Assembly: GCA_902572345.1 (NCBI GenBank)
Contig: CACGEW010000003.1
Span: 1-64,000, forward strand
Direction of reading: 5' to 3'
DNA: 64,000 nt
Origin: an uncultured Pelagibacteraceae bacterium
Lineage (GTDB): Bacteria > Pseudomonadota > Alphaproteobacteria > Pelagibacterales > Pelagibacteraceae
Position numbers and translations under genes: made by a program. The notes under the pieces were generated by a model that was given only the letters and a program-made list of their open reading frames with translations, was not told the origin of the DNA and ran no database searches. The first letter of the stretch is position 1. Each line of letters begins with the position of its first letter. Of this stretch, positions 34,933 to 46,294 are shown in pieces.

Positions 34933-35358
34933 ATGGCAAAAGAAATAGCAGGCTACGTAAAATTACAAATTAAAGGTGGGCAAGCGAATCCAGCACCACC
35001 TGTTGGTCCGGCTTTGGGTCAAAGAGGGATTAATATAATGGAATTTTGTAAAGCTTTTAATGAAAAAACTAAATCTTTTATGGGTAAACCAGTACCAGTT
35101 ATTATTACGGTTTATAAAGACAAGAAGTTCGATTTTATTATTAAATCACCTCCAGCTTCTCATTTTATTAGAGAGGCAGCAAAATTAAAAAGTGGCTCTA
35201 AAGAACCAGGTAGAGTAGTAGCTGGTTCAATTACAATGAAGCAAGCGGAAGCGATTGCAAAAGAGAAAATGAAAGATTTAAATGCTTTCGATATAAAAGA
35301 AGCAACTAAAATTATTTGTGGTTCAGCAAGATCAATGGGCATCGAGGTAAAAGAGTAG
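34933..35358 (+). CDS. rplK: 50S ribosomal protein L11 (uL11)
   Basis: GTPase-centre protein of 141 residues. The N-terminal [23 protein letters not shown] is the proline-rich switch region, and the C-terminal rRNA-binding domain ends with [11 protein letters not shown]. It is separated by 2 bp from rplA, the standard L11-L1 pair. Confidence 0.98.
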   Translation: MAKEIAGYVKLQIKGGQANPAPPVGPALGQRGINIMEFCKAFNEKTKSFMGKPVPVIITVYKDKKFDFIIKSPPASHFIREAAKLKSGSKEPGRVVAGSITMKQAEAIAKEKMKDLNAFDIKEATKIICGSARSMGIEVKE

Positions 35359-35360
35359 TT

Positions 35361-36047
35361 ATGAAAAAATTTTCAAAAAGATATGAAGAAATTTTAAAAA
35401 ACACTATAAAAGACAAAAGGATAAATGTTAATGAAGCTATAGATTTAGTGAAAAAAAACTCAACGACTAAATTTGATGAATCGATAGATGTTTCTCTAAA
35501 AATAAATTTAAAACAGTCAAAAGGTGGTGACTTTAGTTTAAGAACAGTTGTCAATTTACCAAACGGCTCGGGAAAAAAAAATAAAGTTGCAGTTTTATGT
35601 GAACCAGATAAAACCGAAGAAGCAAAAAAAGCTGGAGCGGATATCGTTGGTTCAGATGATCTTTTAGAGAAAATCGCTTCAGGAAAATTAGATTTTACTA
35701 AACTGATTTGCACACCTGGAATGATGGCTAAGATTGGTAAACATGGAAAAGTTTTAGGACCAAAAGGTTTAATGCCAAATCCAAAATTAGGAACAGTCTC
35801 TACTGATTTATCTAAAGCAGTAAAAGATATTAAAACTGGTTTGGTTGAAATAAGAAATGATAAAGATGGAAATCTTGCATCAACTATTGGCAGAAAAAGT
35901 TTTTCATCTGAAAAACTATCACAGAATTTTAATCATTTCATAGAAAGCTTAAAAAAAGAAAAACCTGATACTATTAAAGGCGAGTTCATAAAAAGCATTT
36001 ATTTGACTTCAACTATGGGCATTTCTTACAAAATAGGAGCTAAATAA
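35361..36047 (+). CDS. rplA: 50S ribosomal protein L1 (uL1)
   Basis: A 228-residue L1-stalk protein. The ATG at 35361 is used; the longer open frame overlaps rplK by 43 bp. The two-domain pattern is visible: FDESIDVSLKINLK in domain I, PGMMAKIGKHGKVLGPKGLMPNPK in domain II. L1 usually represses its own operon, but there is no leader gap here for the usual target. Confidence 0.97.
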   Translation: MKKFSKRYEEILKNTIKDKRINVNEAIDLVKKNSTTKFDESIDVSLKINLKQSKGGDFSLRTVVNLPNGSGKKNKVAVLCEPDKTEEAKKAGADIVGSDDLLEKIASGKLDFTKLICTPGMMAKIGKHGKVLGPKGLMPNPKLGTVSTDLSKAVKDIKTGLVEIRNDKDGNLASTIGRKSFSSEKLSQNFNHFIESLKKEKPDTIKGEFIKSIYLTSTMGISYKIGAK

Positions 36048-36051
36048 AGTT

Positions 36052-36564
36052 ATGATGTCTAAAGCTGCAAAAAAGAATTACGTTGAAGAAATGAAAAAAA
36101 CATTTACTGACAATGAGTCAGTTATGATTGCACAATATCAAGGTTTAAATGTAACTGAATTAGACGCGTTAAGAAAAGAGTTAAGAGATAAAGGTATTTT
36201 ATTTAAAATTACTAAAAATAGAATCACAAAGCTAGCGTTAAAAGAAACACCTAAAAAAGACCTTGAAAAGTATTTTACCGGGCCAACAGCTGCAGCGATT
36301 TCTTCTGATCCAATATCGTCTGCTAAGATTTTAACAAAATTTTCAAAAGAGAATAATAAATTAAAAATAATTGCTGGATTTATGGATGGCAAGGTTTTGA
36401 ATGAAAACGAGGTGTCCGTTATTGCCACACTACCTTCATTGGAGGAGGCAAGAGCTAAAATAGTGGGAATTTTGGCTACCCCGGCTCAAAAATTAGTGAG
36501 TATTTTACTTGCACCTGGCTCAAAAATTGCTAATTTAGCGCGCGCGAAGAGTTTAAAAAATTAA
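36052..36564 (+). CDS. rplJ: 50S ribosomal protein L10 (uL10)
   Basis: A 170-residue stalk-base protein that carries L7/L12 dimers on its C-terminal helix. The N-terminal globular domain includes LRKELRDKGILFKITKNRI-type text, and the C-terminus is Leu/Ala-rich. It starts 4 bp after rplA with two consecutive ATG codons, so the start could be 36052 or 36055. Confidence 0.95.
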   Translation: MMSKAAKKNYVEEMKKTFTDNESVMIAQYQGLNVTELDALRKELRDKGILFKITKNRITKLALKETPKKDLEKYFTGPTAAAISSDPISSAKILTKFSKENNKLKIIAGFMDGKVLNENEVSVIATLPSLEEARAKIVGILATPAQKLVSILLAPGSKIANLARAKSLKN

Positions 36565-36579
36565 ATCACAGGATTAAAA

Positions 36580-36951
36580 ATGGCAGACTTAAATAAAATT
36601 ATAGACGAACTTTCTACTTTAACGGTTGTTGAAGCAGCAGAATTGTCTAAACAGCTTGAAGAAAAATGGGGAGTAACAGCAGCAGCTCCTGTTGCAGCAG
36701 CACCAGCGGGCGGAGCAGCAGCACCAGCAGGTGAGGAAAAATCTGAGTTTTCAATTTTCTTAGCTTCGGCTGGTGATAAAAAAATTAACGTAATAAAAGA
36801 AGTAAGAGCAATAACTGGTTTAGGTTTAAAAGAAGCTAAAGATTTAGTTGAAGCAGCTCCAAAAGAAGTTAAAGGCGGAGTAGCTAAAAAAGAAGCTGAG
36901 GAATTTAAGAAAAAACTTGAAGCAGCTGGAGCTAAAGTAGAATTAAAGTAA
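36580..36951 (+). CDS. rplL: 50S ribosomal protein L7/L12 (bL12)
   Basis: A 123-residue protein with an N-terminal dimerisation helix, an Ala/Pro-rich hinge, and a C-terminal factor-binding domain containing [24 protein letters not shown]. It recruits elongation factors. A hairpin with a T-run (36967-37005) follows before rpoB and probably reduces readthrough. Confidence 0.98.
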   Translation: MADLNKIIDELSTLTVVEAAELSKQLEEKWGVTAAAPVAAAPAGGAAAPAGEEKSEFSIFLASAGDKKINVIKEVRAITGLGLKEAKDLVEAAPKEVKGGVAKKEAEEFKKKLEAAGAKVELK

Positions 36952-36966
36952 ACAAATTTTAAGACT

Positions 36967-37005
36967 AAATTTTATTGTAGGATAACACTTACAATAAAAT
37001 TTTTT
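36967..37005 (+). terminator. Hairpin plus T-run between rplL and rpoB (attenuator)
   Basis: A perfect 13-bp inverted repeat (arms 36967-36979 and 36990-37002) closes over a 10-nt segment, and the 3' arm runs into a T-run to 37005. This has the form of a rho-independent terminator with an AU-rich stem, so it may be leaky. It lies 15 bp after rplL and before rpoB at 37013, the place where E. coli also attenuates rpoBC transcription. Confidence 0.7.
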
Positions 37006-37012
37006 ATATTTA

Positions 37013-40000
37013 ATGCAATTATCTTTTACTCAAAAGAAACATATAAGAAAAAACTTTGGCAAATTAGTTGAAGGTCTATCCATTCCAAATTTAATTGAAG
37101 TTCAAAAAAACTCCTACAATGAATTTTTAAAGTCAAAATCATTAAATGACCAGCTAAATGATTTGTCGAAAGGAATTGATAAAGTTTTTAAAAGTATTTT
37201 CCCTATAGAAGATGGAAATGATAAATCTACCTTAGAGTATATCTCTTATAAATTAGAAAAACCAAAATTTGATGTAATCGAATGTAAGCAAAGAAGTCTT
37301 TCTTATACCACATCGTTAAAAGCAACTTTAAGACTAGTTGTTTACGACATAGATGTAGAAAGTAATACTAAACAGATTTTATCTGCAAAGGAACAAGAAG
37401 TTTTCATAGGTGATCTTCCTTTAATGACTCCAAGTGCTACTTTTATTACCAACGGAGTTGAAAGAGTTGTAGTCAATCAAATGCATAGAAGTCCAGGAGT
37501 GTTTTTTGACCACGATAAAGGCAAAACACATGCAAGTGGAAAACTATTATTTAATTGTAGAATTATTCCTGGTAGAGGATCATGGTTGGATTTTGAGTTT
37601 GATCCAAAAGATATTTTATATTTTAGAATTGATAGAAAGAAAAAGCTTCCCATAACGACATTTTTATTTGCCTTAGGCTACACAAAAAGTAGAATAATTG
37701 AGACGTTTTATACTACAAATAAATATACTTTTAATAAAGACACCAACAGTTGGTTAACAGATTTTAATCTAGAAAATTATAAGAGACCATTAAAACTTTC
37801 TTTCGATTTGATTGACGGCAAAACCAATAAAAAAGTTTTAGGTAAAGGAGATAAATTAAATATTGTAATTGCAAAAAAATTAAAAGAAAAAGGTTTAAAT
37901 AAAATATCATTACCCAACGACCAGATAGTCGGAAAATATATTGCAAAAGATATAAAAGATAAAAATGGTGAAATTTTAATTGGAGCAGGCTTTGATATAA
38001 CCGAGGAGCAATTAGAAAAAATTATTGCTCAAGATGAGAGAGAATTAAGTGTTGTTAATATAGATCCTATTAATAAAGGCCCTTATATATTAGAAAGTTT
38101 AAAAATTGATAAAAATTTAAATAAAGCAGACGCTTTAAACGATATTTACAAAGTTTTAAGACCTGGGGAAGCCCCATCAGTTGAGATAGCCGAAGAAATT
38201 TTTAATAACTTATATTTTAAAAAAGAAAGATATGATTTATCTGAAGTTGGAAGAGTAAAACTAAACTCAAAATTAGACTTAACTACTAGTGCTAAAAAGA
38301 CGGTTTTAGAGAGCGCAGATATAGTAGCAATCATAAAATTTATGCTTGATCTTCGAGATGGCAAAGGTGATGTTGATGATATTGATCACCTAGGTAATAG
38401 AAGAGTTCGATCTGTTGGAGAGCTAGTAGAAAATCAATTCAGAATTGGTTTACTAAGAATGGAAAGAACGGTTAAAGAAAAGATGTCAACTTTTTTAGAA
38501 ATAGAGTCGGCTATGCCTCAAGACCTAATTAATGCTAAATTAATAACAACTTCTTTAAAGGATTTCTTTGCAACTTCACAACTTTCTCAATTTATGGATC
38601 AAACAAATCCATTATCTGAGATAACACACAAAAGAAGAGTTTCAGCTCTTGGCCCAGGCGGTCTTACAAGAGAAAGAGCAGGCTTTGAAGTAAGAGATGT
38701 TCATCCAACTCACTATGGTAGGATTTGTCCCATAGAAACACCAGAGGGGCCAAATATTGGGCTTATTAATAGTTTAGCCACTTATTGCAGAGTAAATAAA
38801 TTTGGATACATAGAAAGTCCTTACAAAAAAGTTTCTAATGGAAAGGTCACATCAGAAATAAAATATCTTTCTGCAATAGAAGAGGAAAAATATACAATAG
38901 CTCAAGCTAATTCTGCTATAAATGCGGACGGTTCTTTCGTTGAAGATTTAGTTGCTTGTAGAAAAAATTTAAATTTTGAATTGTCATCTAAAGAAAACAT
39001 TGACTATATCGATGTATCTCCAAAACAATTAGTTTCCGTCGCAGCTGCATTAATTCCTTTTTTAGAAAATGACGATGCAAATAGAGCATTAATGGGTTCA
39101 AATATGATGCGACAAGCAGTTCCATTATTAAAACCAGAGTCACCTTTAGTTGGCACAGGAATAGAGTCTGATGTTGCTTTAGACTCAGGTGTTACGATAG
39201 TTGCTAAAAGAAACGGTATGGTAGACAAGATTGATGGAAAAAGAATTGTTGTTAAAGCAACAGATGTTACTGATTTATCTCAATCTGCAGTAGATATTTA
39301 TAACTTATCTAAGTTTCAAAGATCAAATCAGAATACATGCATCAATCAAAAACCTTTAGTAAAGGTTGGAGACAAAATTAAAAAAGGCGATATTATAGCA
39401 GATGGTCCTGCAACTAAGCTTGGTGAACTAGCTTTAGGAAAAAATGTTACCGTCGCCTTTATGCCATGGCAAGGATATAATTTCGAAGACTCAATTTTAA
39501 TATCAGAAAGATGTGTAACCGATGATGTTTTTACTTCTGTGCATATAGAAGAATACGAGTCTATGGCTAGAGATACTAAACTTGGTGCGGAGGAAATAAC
39601 GAGAGATATACCTAATGTGAGTGAAGAAAGTTTAAGAAATCTAGATGAGTCAGGAATTGTATATGTTGGTGCGGAAGTGAAACCTGGAGATATCCTTGTT
39701 GGAAAAGTTACTCCAAAAAGTGAAACATCTTCAAGTCCAGAAGAAAAATTACTTAGATCTATTTTCGGTGAAAAGGCAACAGATGTAAGAGACTCATCAC
39801 TAAAATTACCATCAGGAAGCACTGGTGTTGTTATTGATGTTAGGGTTTTCAATAGACATGGAATTGAGAAAGACGAAAGATCTATAGCTATTGAAAGAGC
39901 CGAAATTGAGTCAGTTCAGGAAGATAAAAAAGTTGAAGAAGAAATCTTAAATAGAAATATTAAACTAAGAGCGATTGATCTACTTAACGGTCAAAGTATA

Positions 40001-41104
40001 AACAAACAATTCAAAGAATTAAAATCAGGGACAACTCTAAATCAAAATGATTTTGAAAATTTAAATTTAAAAGATTTATGGAAAATTTCAATGGAAAATA
40101 AAGAAATTAATGAAGATCTAGAGAAGCTTAAAAATCAATTTGATAACGCATCAGAAGATATAAAATTAAGATTTGAAGATAAAGTTACTAAAATACAGCA
40201 GGGTGATGATTTATTACCAACTGTTATGAAAGTAGTAAAGGTATTCGTGGCAGTCAAGAGAAGATTAATGCCGGGCGATAAAATGGCTGGAAGACACGGC
40301 AACAAAGGAGTTGTTAGTAAAATAGTTCCAGTAGAAGATATGCCTTATATGGAAAACGGTAAACCAGTTGATATAGTTTTAAATCCTCTTGGTGTACCAA
40401 GTAGGATGAATGTTGGGCAAATATTAGAAACTCATTTAGGCTGGTCATGCTCAGAGCTGGGAGATCAAATAAAAAATTACATGAAAAATTTTGATAAAGA
40501 AATTGATAAAGTAAAAGATAAGCTAAAAGATATTTATGGAAAACATTATTACGACTCTGTAATCTCAAAATTATCAAACAAAGAAGTGGCAGAATTAGTT
40601 GAAAATTTATCTAATGGTGTACCAATTGCTACTCCTGTTTTTGATGGTGCAAGCACAGATGATATAACAAAAATGCTAGATTTAGCTAAACTTCCTAATA
40701 CAGGACAAACTCATTTATGGAATGGTCAAACCGGAGAAAGATTTGATAGACCAGTTACTGTAGGAATAATTTATATGCTCAAATTAAATCATTTAGTTGA
40801 AGATAAAATTCATGCTCGATCAACCGGTCCATACAGTTTAGTTACTCAACAACCATTAGGTGGTAAAGCTCAGTTAGGTGGACAAAGATTTGGAGAAATG
40901 GAAGTATGGGCACTTGAGGCTTATGGAGCTTCTTACACACTTCAAGAAATTTTAACTGTTAAATCTGATGATGTAGCAGGTAGGACTAAAGTTTACGAAA
41001 CTATTGTAAAAGGAAATAATAATTTTGAGTCAGGAGTACCTGAGTCTTTCAATGTCTTGATAAAAGAAATCAGAGCATTAGGATTGAATATAGAATTAAA
41101 CTAA
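37013..41104 (+). CDS. rpoB: RNA polymerase beta subunit
   Basis: Catalytic-core subunit of 1363 residues, normal for proteobacteria. Visible conserved blocks include [20 protein letters not shown], the rifampicin-region text [15 protein letters not shown] (here [11 protein letters not shown]), and the C-terminal [24 protein letters not shown]. It immediately precedes rpoC with no gap between its stop and the rpoC ATG. Confidence 0.98.
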   Translation: MQLSFTQKKHIRKNFGKLVEGLSIPNLIEVQKNSYNEFLKSKSLNDQLNDLSKGIDKVFKSIFPIEDGNDKSTLEYISYKLEKPKFDVIECKQRSLSYTTSLKATLRLVVYDIDVESNTKQILSAKEQEVFIGDLPLMTPSATFITNGVERVVVNQMHRSPGVFFDHDKGKTHASGKLLFNCRIIPGRGSWLDFEFDPKDILYFRIDRKKKLPITTFLFALGYTKSRIIETFYTTNKYTFNKDTNSWLTDFNLENYKRPLKLSFDLIDGKTNKKVLGKGDKLNIVIAKKLKEKGLNKISLPNDQIVGKYIAKDIKDKNGEILIGAGFDITEEQLEKIIAQDERELSVVNIDPINKGPYILESLKIDKNLNKADALNDIYKVLRPGEAPSVEIAEEIFNNLYFKKERYDLSEVGRVKLNSKLDLTTSAKKTVLESADIVAIIKFMLDLRDGKGDVDDIDHLGNRRVRSVGELVENQFRIGLLRMERTVKEKMSTFLEIESAMPQDLINAKLITTSLKDFFATSQLSQFMDQTNPLSEITHKRRVSALGPGGLTRERAGFEVRDVHPTHYGRICPIETPEGPNIGLINSLATYCRVNKFGYIESPYKKVSNGKVTSEIKYLSAIEEEKYTIAQANSAINADGSFVEDLVACRKNLNFELSSKENIDYIDVSPKQLVSVAAALIPFLENDDANRALMGSNMMRQAVPLLKPESPLVGTGIESDVALDSGVTIVAKRNGMVDKIDGKRIVVKATDVTDLSQSAVDIYNLSKFQRSNQNTCINQKPLVKVGDKIKKGDIIADGPATKLGELALGKNVTVAFMPWQGYNFEDSILISERCVTDDVFTSVHIEEYESMARDTKLGAEEITRDIPNVSEESLRNLDESGIVYVGAEVKPGDILVGKVTPKSETSSSPEEKLLRSIFGEKATDVRDSSLKLPSGSTGVVIDVRVFNRHGIEKDERSIAIERAEIESVQEDKKVEEEILNRNIKLRAIDLLNGQSINKQFKELKSGTTLNQNDFENLNLKDLWKISMENKEINEDLEKLKNQFDNASEDIKLRFEDKVTKIQQGDDLLPTVMKVVKVFVAVKRRLMPGDKMAGRHGNKGVVSKIVPVEDMPYMENGKPVDIVLNPLGVPSRMNVGQILETHLGWSCSELGDQIKNYMKNFDKEIDKVKDKLKDIYGKHYYDSVISKLSNKEVAELVENLSNGVPIATPVFDGASTDDITKMLDLAKLPNTGQTHLWNGQTGERFDRPVTVGIIYMLKLNHLVEDKIHARSTGPYSLVTQQPLGGKAQLGGQRFGEMEVWALEAYGASYTLQEILTVKSDDVAGRTKVYETIVKGNNNFESGVPESFNVLIKEIRALGLNIELN

Positions 41105-44100
41105 ATGGAAAAAAATCTTACAAAAAATATTGATAATCAAAATTTACCACAAGAAAATAATTTTGATAATATTAAAATTACGTTAGCCAGTCCTGAAAAA
41201 ATTAAATCTTGGTCATATGGTGAAATAAAAAAACCAGAAACAATTAACTATAGAACATTTAGACCAGAGAAGGACGGATTGTTTTGTTCAAGAATATTTG
41301 GACCAGTGAAAGATTATGAATGTTTGTGTGGTAAATATAAACGAATGAAATTTAGAGGCATCATCTGTGAAAAGTGTGGAGTAGAGGTTACTAAATCCAA
41401 CGTAAGAAGAGAAAGAATGGGTCATATTGATTTAGCATGTCCAGTTGCGCACATTTGGTTTTTAAAATCTTTACCAAGTAGAATTTCATTAGCTATTGAT
41501 ATGAAGCTAAAAGAAGTTGAAAAAGTTTTATATTTTGAGAGTTTTATCGTTGTTGAACCGGGTCTAACAACTCTTAAAAAAGGTCAACTAATAAGCGAGG
41601 AAGCTTTAATAAAAGCTCAAGATGAATTTGGTGAAGATGCATTCACAGCTGGTATTGGAGCAGAAGCTGTTAGAGAAATTTTAGTTAATTTGGATCTTAA
41701 AAAAGAACAACAAAAACTAAGAGACTCTTTAAAAGAAATTAAATCTAAGGTCACTGAAGAAAGAACTATAAAAAGATTAAAATTAATTGAGTCATTTATA
41801 AGTTCAGGGAATAAGCCAGAATGGATGATTTTAACTACTGTGCCTGTTATACCTCCAGAATTAAGGCCGTTGGTCCCGTTAGATGGAGGTAGATTTGCTA
41901 CATCAGATCTAAACGATTTGTACAGAAGAGTTATAAATAGAAATAACAGATTGAAAAGACTTCTAGATTTAAAAGCTCCTGACATTATCGTAAGAAATGA
42001 AAAAAGAATGCTCCAAGAGTCTGTGGATGCTTTATTTGATAACGGAAGAAGAGGTAGAGTAATAACTGGTACAGGTAAAAGACCTCTTAAGTCTTTAGCT
42101 GAAATGCTGAAAGGTAAACAAGGAAGATTCAGACAAAACTTGTTAGGAAAAAGAGTTGACTATTCAGGAAGATCTGTAATTGTTGTTGGTCCTGAGTTAA
42201 AATTACATCAATGCGGTTTACCGAAAAAAATGGCGTTGGAATTATTTAAACCTTTTCTATACGCTAGATTAGATAAATTAGGTTTAGCCACTACAATTAA
42301 GCAAGCAAAAAGATTAGTTGAGAAAGAGAAAAGTGAAGTGTGGGACTCTTTAGAACATATTATCAGAGAGCATCCTATACTTTTAAATCGAGCACCAACT
42401 CTTCATAGACTAGGTGTTCAAGCTTTTGAGGCAAAATTAATAGAAGGTAATGCTATTGAACTTCATCCTTTAGTGTGCGCAGCTTTTAATGCTGATTTTG
42501 ACGGAGACCAGATGGCGGTTCACATTCCTTTAAGTTTAGAGGCACAACTTGAAGCAAGAGTTTTAATGATGTCCACAAATAATATTTTAAGTCCATCAAA
42601 TGGTAAACCAATAATCGTACCAAGTCAGGATATAGTATTAGGTATTTATTATTTATCACAGGCTGAAGAGGGAGATAAAAAACCTAAAGGAATATTTTCT
42701 ACTATTGAAGAGATAGAACAAGCCCTAGAAAACAAATCAATCAGTTTACATTCTAAAATAGTTTCAATATTTAAAACGGTTAATGAAAATGGCGAAATTG
42801 TAGTTGAAAAATACACAAGCACAGCTGGACGTTTTTTATTAGCAAATATTTTACCAAAAAATCACAATATAAAATTTGCTTTAGTAAATAAGTTATTAAC
42901 AAAAAAAAATGTTTCAGAGGTAATAGATACAATTTTCAGATATTGCGGCCAAAAAGAAACAGTAATCTTTTGTGATAGAATTAAGACACTTGGTTTTAAA
43001 CACGCATTCAAAGCTGGAATTTCATTCGGAAAAGATGACTTAATTATTCCTAAAACAAAAGAAAATTTAATCTCTAGTACAAAAAAACAAATTGAAGAAT
43101 ACGAAAAACAATATTCAGATGGCTTAATTACTAGAGGAGAAAAATACAATAAAGTAGTTGATGTATGGTCTAAATGTACTGACACAGTAGCTAACGAAAT
43201 GATGAAAGAAATCTCATCTGCAGAAAAAGTTTACGATGATGATAGAATTGAAACAAATTCGGTCTACATGATGGCTGACTCTGGAGCTAGAGGATCACAA
43301 GCTCAGATGAAACAGTTAGCAGGAATGAGGGGTTTAATAGCCAAGCCATCTGGTGAAATCATTGAAACACCAATAATTTCAAATTTTAAAGAAGGTTTAT
43401 CAGTACTAGAGTATTTTAATTCAACTCACGGCGCTAGAAAAGGTTTGGCAGACACTGCTTTAAAAACAGCAAACTCTGGTTATTTAACAAGGAGGCTATG
43501 TGATGTGGCTCAAGATGTTCAGATTACAAAAGCAGAATGTGATCCAAAAAAGAGATCGTCAGTTACTATTTCAGAAATTATCGAAGGTGGAAATATTTTA
43601 GTAAGTTTATCAGAAAGAGTATTAGGAAGAGTTATTGCTGAAAATATTAAGAATCCGGTAACAGGTGAAGTTATAATCAAAAAAGACAAACTAATTGATG
43701 AATTTGATTGTGAAAAAATTGATGCTGCAGGGGTGAAATCGGTAAATGTATATTCAGTAATTACATGTGCTTCAACAAAAGGAGTTTGCCAAGTTTGTTA
43801 TGGAAGAGATCTTGCAAGAGGTAAGCTCGTAAGTGTTGGTGAAGCAGTGGGTATGATTGCCGCGCAATCTATTGGTGAACCAGGAACTCAATTGACAATG
43901 AGAACTTTTCATGTCGGAGGTACTGCTCAAATTAAAGAGGAGTCGCAAATTATCTCTCAAACAAGAGGTAAATTAAATATTATTAACAAAAATTTAATAG
44001 AAGACTCCAAAAAAAATATAATTGTTATGGGTAGAAATACCCAATTAAGTATCGAAGATGATAATGGAAGACAATTAGCTATATACAAAGTTAATTATGG

Positions 44101-45292
44101 TTCAAAATTATTTTTTAAAGATGGAGATCAAATAGATAAAGGAAAAAAAATAGCTGAGTGGGATCCTTATACATTACCTGTAATTGCTGAGACGGGGGGT
44201 ATAGTAAATTATATGGACCTTATGGAAGGAAGTTCTTTAACAGAAACTCTTGATGATGCTACAGGTTTATCTTCAAAATCCGTAACCGATTGGAAATCTT
44301 CATCAAAAAATTCTGAACTTAAGCCAAGAATTACTTTAAGAGACGAAAAAGGAGAAATTATAAAAAAAGCTGACGGTAATGAAGCAAGATATTATTTAGT
44401 ACCAGACACAATTTTGTCAGTAAAAGATGGACAAAAAATTTCTGCTGGTGATGTTTTAGCTAGATTACCTAAAGAAACTTCTAAGACAAAAGATATTACA
44501 GGAGGATTACCTAGAGTAGCAGAATTATTTGAAGCAAGAAGACCAAAAGATAGCGCGATAATTGCTGAGAATGATGGAGTAATAGAGTTTGGAAAAGAAG
44601 TAAGAGGTAAACAAAAAATTTCAATAGTTTCCAATAGTGGAGAGACATCAAATTATCTAATTCCAAAAGGAAAACATGTCAATTTTAATCAGGGTGAAAA
44701 AATTAAAAAAGGAGAATATTTGTTAGATGGCAGTCCAGCTCCACATGATATTTTAAGAATTTTAGGTGTTGAAAAACTTACTGAATATTTTGTATCAGAA
44801 GTACAAGAAGTTTATAGATTACAAGGAGTAGTAATTAACGACAAACATATCGAAACAATAGTAAGACAAATGTTAAAAAGAGTTGAGGTAAAAGATCCAG
44901 GTGACTCAGACCTTTTAATGGGCGAGGTTATTGATTTATTGGATATAAATGTAATAAACGATAAATTAAGAGAAGAGAAAAAGAAGCCTGCACAGTTTGA
45001 AAGAGTGCTTCTAGGAATAACAAAAGCATCACTACAAACTAATTCTTTCATTTCTGCTGCATCATTCCAAGAAACTACTAGGGTTTTAACAGACGCATCG
45101 ATTAAAGGAAAAACTGACTCTTTAGAGGGATTAAAAGAGAATGTTATCGTAGGTAGACTTGTTCCAGCTGGAACTGGATTAACAAAAATCGAGTGGGACA
45201 AGCAAGCAAGGGACCAAGATAAAGCGAGATTAGAAGAACTTAAAAGACAGGAATTAGAATCAGCTCCAGAATCGCCAGAACAGACAGTTTAA
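41105..45292 (+). CDS. rpoC: RNA polymerase beta' subunit
   Basis: Catalytic subunit of 1395 residues. The N-terminal zinc-binding cysteines are in [19 protein letters not shown]. The metal-binding NADFDGDQM lies near residue 462 and holds the active-site magnesium. A second cysteine cluster ([15 protein letters not shown]) and the trigger-loop region [17 protein letters not shown] are present. The acidic tail [15 protein letters not shown] end is unconserved. Confidence 0.98.
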   Translation: MEKNLTKNIDNQNLPQENNFDNIKITLASPEKIKSWSYGEIKKPETINYRTFRPEKDGLFCSRIFGPVKDYECLCGKYKRMKFRGIICEKCGVEVTKSNVRRERMGHIDLACPVAHIWFLKSLPSRISLAIDMKLKEVEKVLYFESFIVVEPGLTTLKKGQLISEEALIKAQDEFGEDAFTAGIGAEAVREILVNLDLKKEQQKLRDSLKEIKSKVTEERTIKRLKLIESFISSGNKPEWMILTTVPVIPPELRPLVPLDGGRFATSDLNDLYRRVINRNNRLKRLLDLKAPDIIVRNEKRMLQESVDALFDNGRRGRVITGTGKRPLKSLAEMLKGKQGRFRQNLLGKRVDYSGRSVIVVGPELKLHQCGLPKKMALELFKPFLYARLDKLGLATTIKQAKRLVEKEKSEVWDSLEHIIREHPILLNRAPTLHRLGVQAFEAKLIEGNAIELHPLVCAAFNADFDGDQMAVHIPLSLEAQLEARVLMMSTNNILSPSNGKPIIVPSQDIVLGIYYLSQAEEGDKKPKGIFSTIEEIEQALENKSISLHSKIVSIFKTVNENGEIVVEKYTSTAGRFLLANILPKNHNIKFALVNKLLTKKNVSEVIDTIFRYCGQKETVIFCDRIKTLGFKHAFKAGISFGKDDLIIPKTKENLISSTKKQIEEYEKQYSDGLITRGEKYNKVVDVWSKCTDTVANEMMKEISSAEKVYDDDRIETNSVYMMADSGARGSQAQMKQLAGMRGLIAKPSGEIIETPIISNFKEGLSVLEYFNSTHGARKGLADTALKTANSGYLTRRLCDVAQDVQITKAECDPKKRSSVTISEIIEGGNILVSLSERVLGRVIAENIKNPVTGEVIIKKDKLIDEFDCEKIDAAGVKSVNVYSVITCASTKGVCQVCYGRDLARGKLVSVGEAVGMIAAQSIGEPGTQLTMRTFHVGGTAQIKEESQIISQTRGKLNIINKNLIEDSKKNIIVMGRNTQLSIEDDNGRQLAIYKVNYGSKLFFKDGDQIDKGKKIAEWDPYTLPVIAETGGIVNYMDLMEGSSLTETLDDATGLSSKSVTDWKSSSKNSELKPRITLRDEKGEIIKKADGNEARYYLVPDTILSVKDGQKISAGDVLARLPKETSKTKDITGGLPRVAELFEARRPKDSAIIAENDGVIEFGKEVRGKQKISIVSNSGETSNYLIPKGKHVNFNQGEKIKKGEYLLDGSPAPHDILRILGVEKLTEYFVSEVQEVYRLQGVVINDKHIETIVRQMLKRVEVKDPGDSDLLMGEVIDLLDINVINDKLREEKKKPAQFERVLLGITKASLQTNSFISAASFQETTRVLTDASIKGKTDSLEGLKENVIVGRLVPAGTGLTKIEWDKQARDQDKARLEELKRQELESAPESPEQTV

Positions 45293-45316
45293 ACAGTATT
45301 TAAATCGGCTTAAATA

Positions 45317-45344
45317 TTGACTTTTACCGATTCAATGCTAGTTT
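45317..45344 (+). promoter_or_regulatory. Probable promoter of the str operon
   Basis: TTGACT at 45317-45322 and a weak -10 TAGTTT at 45339-45344 with 16-bp spacing. The predicted start site near 45350 leaves a leader of about 90 nt that contains the stem-loop at 45360-45398. It is in the 150-bp gap between rpoC and rpsL. Confidence 0.5.
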
Positions 45345-45359
45345 ACGGCACATTTTGAA

Positions 45360-45398
45360 TGTTAGAAGTAAGGTAGATTAGAACCTTAAACACTAACA
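45360..45398 (+). ncRNA. Candidate structured 5' leader of rpsL
   Basis: Two nested perfect stems: outer TGTTAG (45360-45365) with CTAACA (45393-45398), inner TAAGGT (45369-45374) with ACCTTA (45383-45388), with an 8-nt loop AGATTAGA and an asymmetric 3/4-nt internal loop. It could be a ribosomal-protein autoregulatory leader. Structure is seen; function is inferred. Folding energy and conservation were not calculated. Confidence 0.45.
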
Positions 45399-45442
45399 AA
45401 ATCATTAAAGGGTTTTCCTTATTTCAACTTCAAAATAATATT

Positions 45443-45814
45443 ATGCCAACTATAAACCAGTTGATTAAAAAAAGTAGAGTTAAACCTGTTGCTAGGAACA
45501 AAGTACCAGCACTTGAGAGACAGCCTTTAAAAAGAGGTGTTTGCGTAAAAGTTTATACAACAACTCCTAAAAAACCTAACTCTGCATTAAGAAAAGTTGC
45601 TAGAGTTCGATTATCAAATGGTTTTGAAGTTACAGCTTATATTCCAGGTGAAGGACATAATTTACAAGAGCACTCAGTTGTTTTACTTAGAGGTGGTCGA
45701 GTAAAAGATTTACCTGGTGTGCGATATCATATTTTAAGAGGAAATTTAGATACCCAAGGTGTCGCCAATAGAAAACAAAGAAGATCCCTTTACGGAGCTA
45801 AAAAACCAAAATAA
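45443..45814 (+). CDS. rpsL: 30S ribosomal protein S12 (uS12)
   Basis: A 123-residue decoding-centre protein with the [19 protein letters not shown] loop and [10 protein letters not shown]. The lysine residues at sites known for streptomycin sensitivity are present. It heads the str operon and is preceded by a 150-bp gap containing a leader stem-loop. Confidence 0.98.
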   Translation: MPTINQLIKKSRVKPVARNKVPALERQPLKRGVCVKVYTTTPKKPNSALRKVARVRLSNGFEVTAYIPGEGHNLQEHSVVLLRGGRVKDLPGVRYHILRGNLDTQGVANRKQRRSLYGAKKPK

Positions 45815-45817
45815 TTT

Positions 45818-46288
45818 ATGTCCAGAAAAAGAAAAGCACCAATTAGAAAAGTTTATCCTGATCCTAAATTTCACTCAGAAGTAGTATCTAAATTTATTAA
45901 TTCAATTATGTATGATGGAAAAAGATCTACAGCTGAAAAAATTCTTTATGATGCCCTAGACAAAATTAAAACAAAAAACAATGAAGATCCTTTAAAAATT
46001 TTTAACACAGCAATTAGCAATGTTAAACCAAATCTTGAATGTAGATCTAGAAGAGTTGGCGGTGCAACTTACCAAGTTCCTGTCGAAGTTAAGGCAAAAA
46101 GAGCTCAAGCATTAGCACTAAGATGGATAATGGATGCTACAAGAAAAAGAAAAAATAAAACCATGGCAGAAAAATTATACTCAGAAATTTTAGATGCATC
46201 ACAAAATAAAGGATCAGCAATTAAAAAAAGAGAAGATACGCATAAAATGGCAGAGTCAAATAAAGCCTTTGCACATTTTAGATGGTAA
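45818..46288 (+). CDS. rpsG: 30S ribosomal protein S7 (uS7)
   Basis: A 156-residue 16S rRNA 3'-domain assembly protein with the [15 protein letters not shown] motif, and the C-terminal helix rich in basic residues. It starts 3 bp after rpsL. S7 is the classical autoregulator of the str operon. Confidence 0.98.
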   Translation: MSRKRKAPIRKVYPDPKFHSEVVSKFINSIMYDGKRSTAEKILYDALDKIKTKNNEDPLKIFNTAISNVKPNLECRSRRVGGATYQVPVEVKAKRAQALALRWIMDATRKRKNKTMAEKLYSEILDASQNKGSAIKKREDTHKMAESNKAFAHFRW

Positions 46289-46294
46289 AAAATT

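Noticed and set aside
39346..39852. Long minus-strand open reading frame inside rpoB
   Set aside because: It is an antisense shadow of a highly conserved gene; residue pattern (Ser/Thr/Pro-rich) is typical of a reverse-complement frame.
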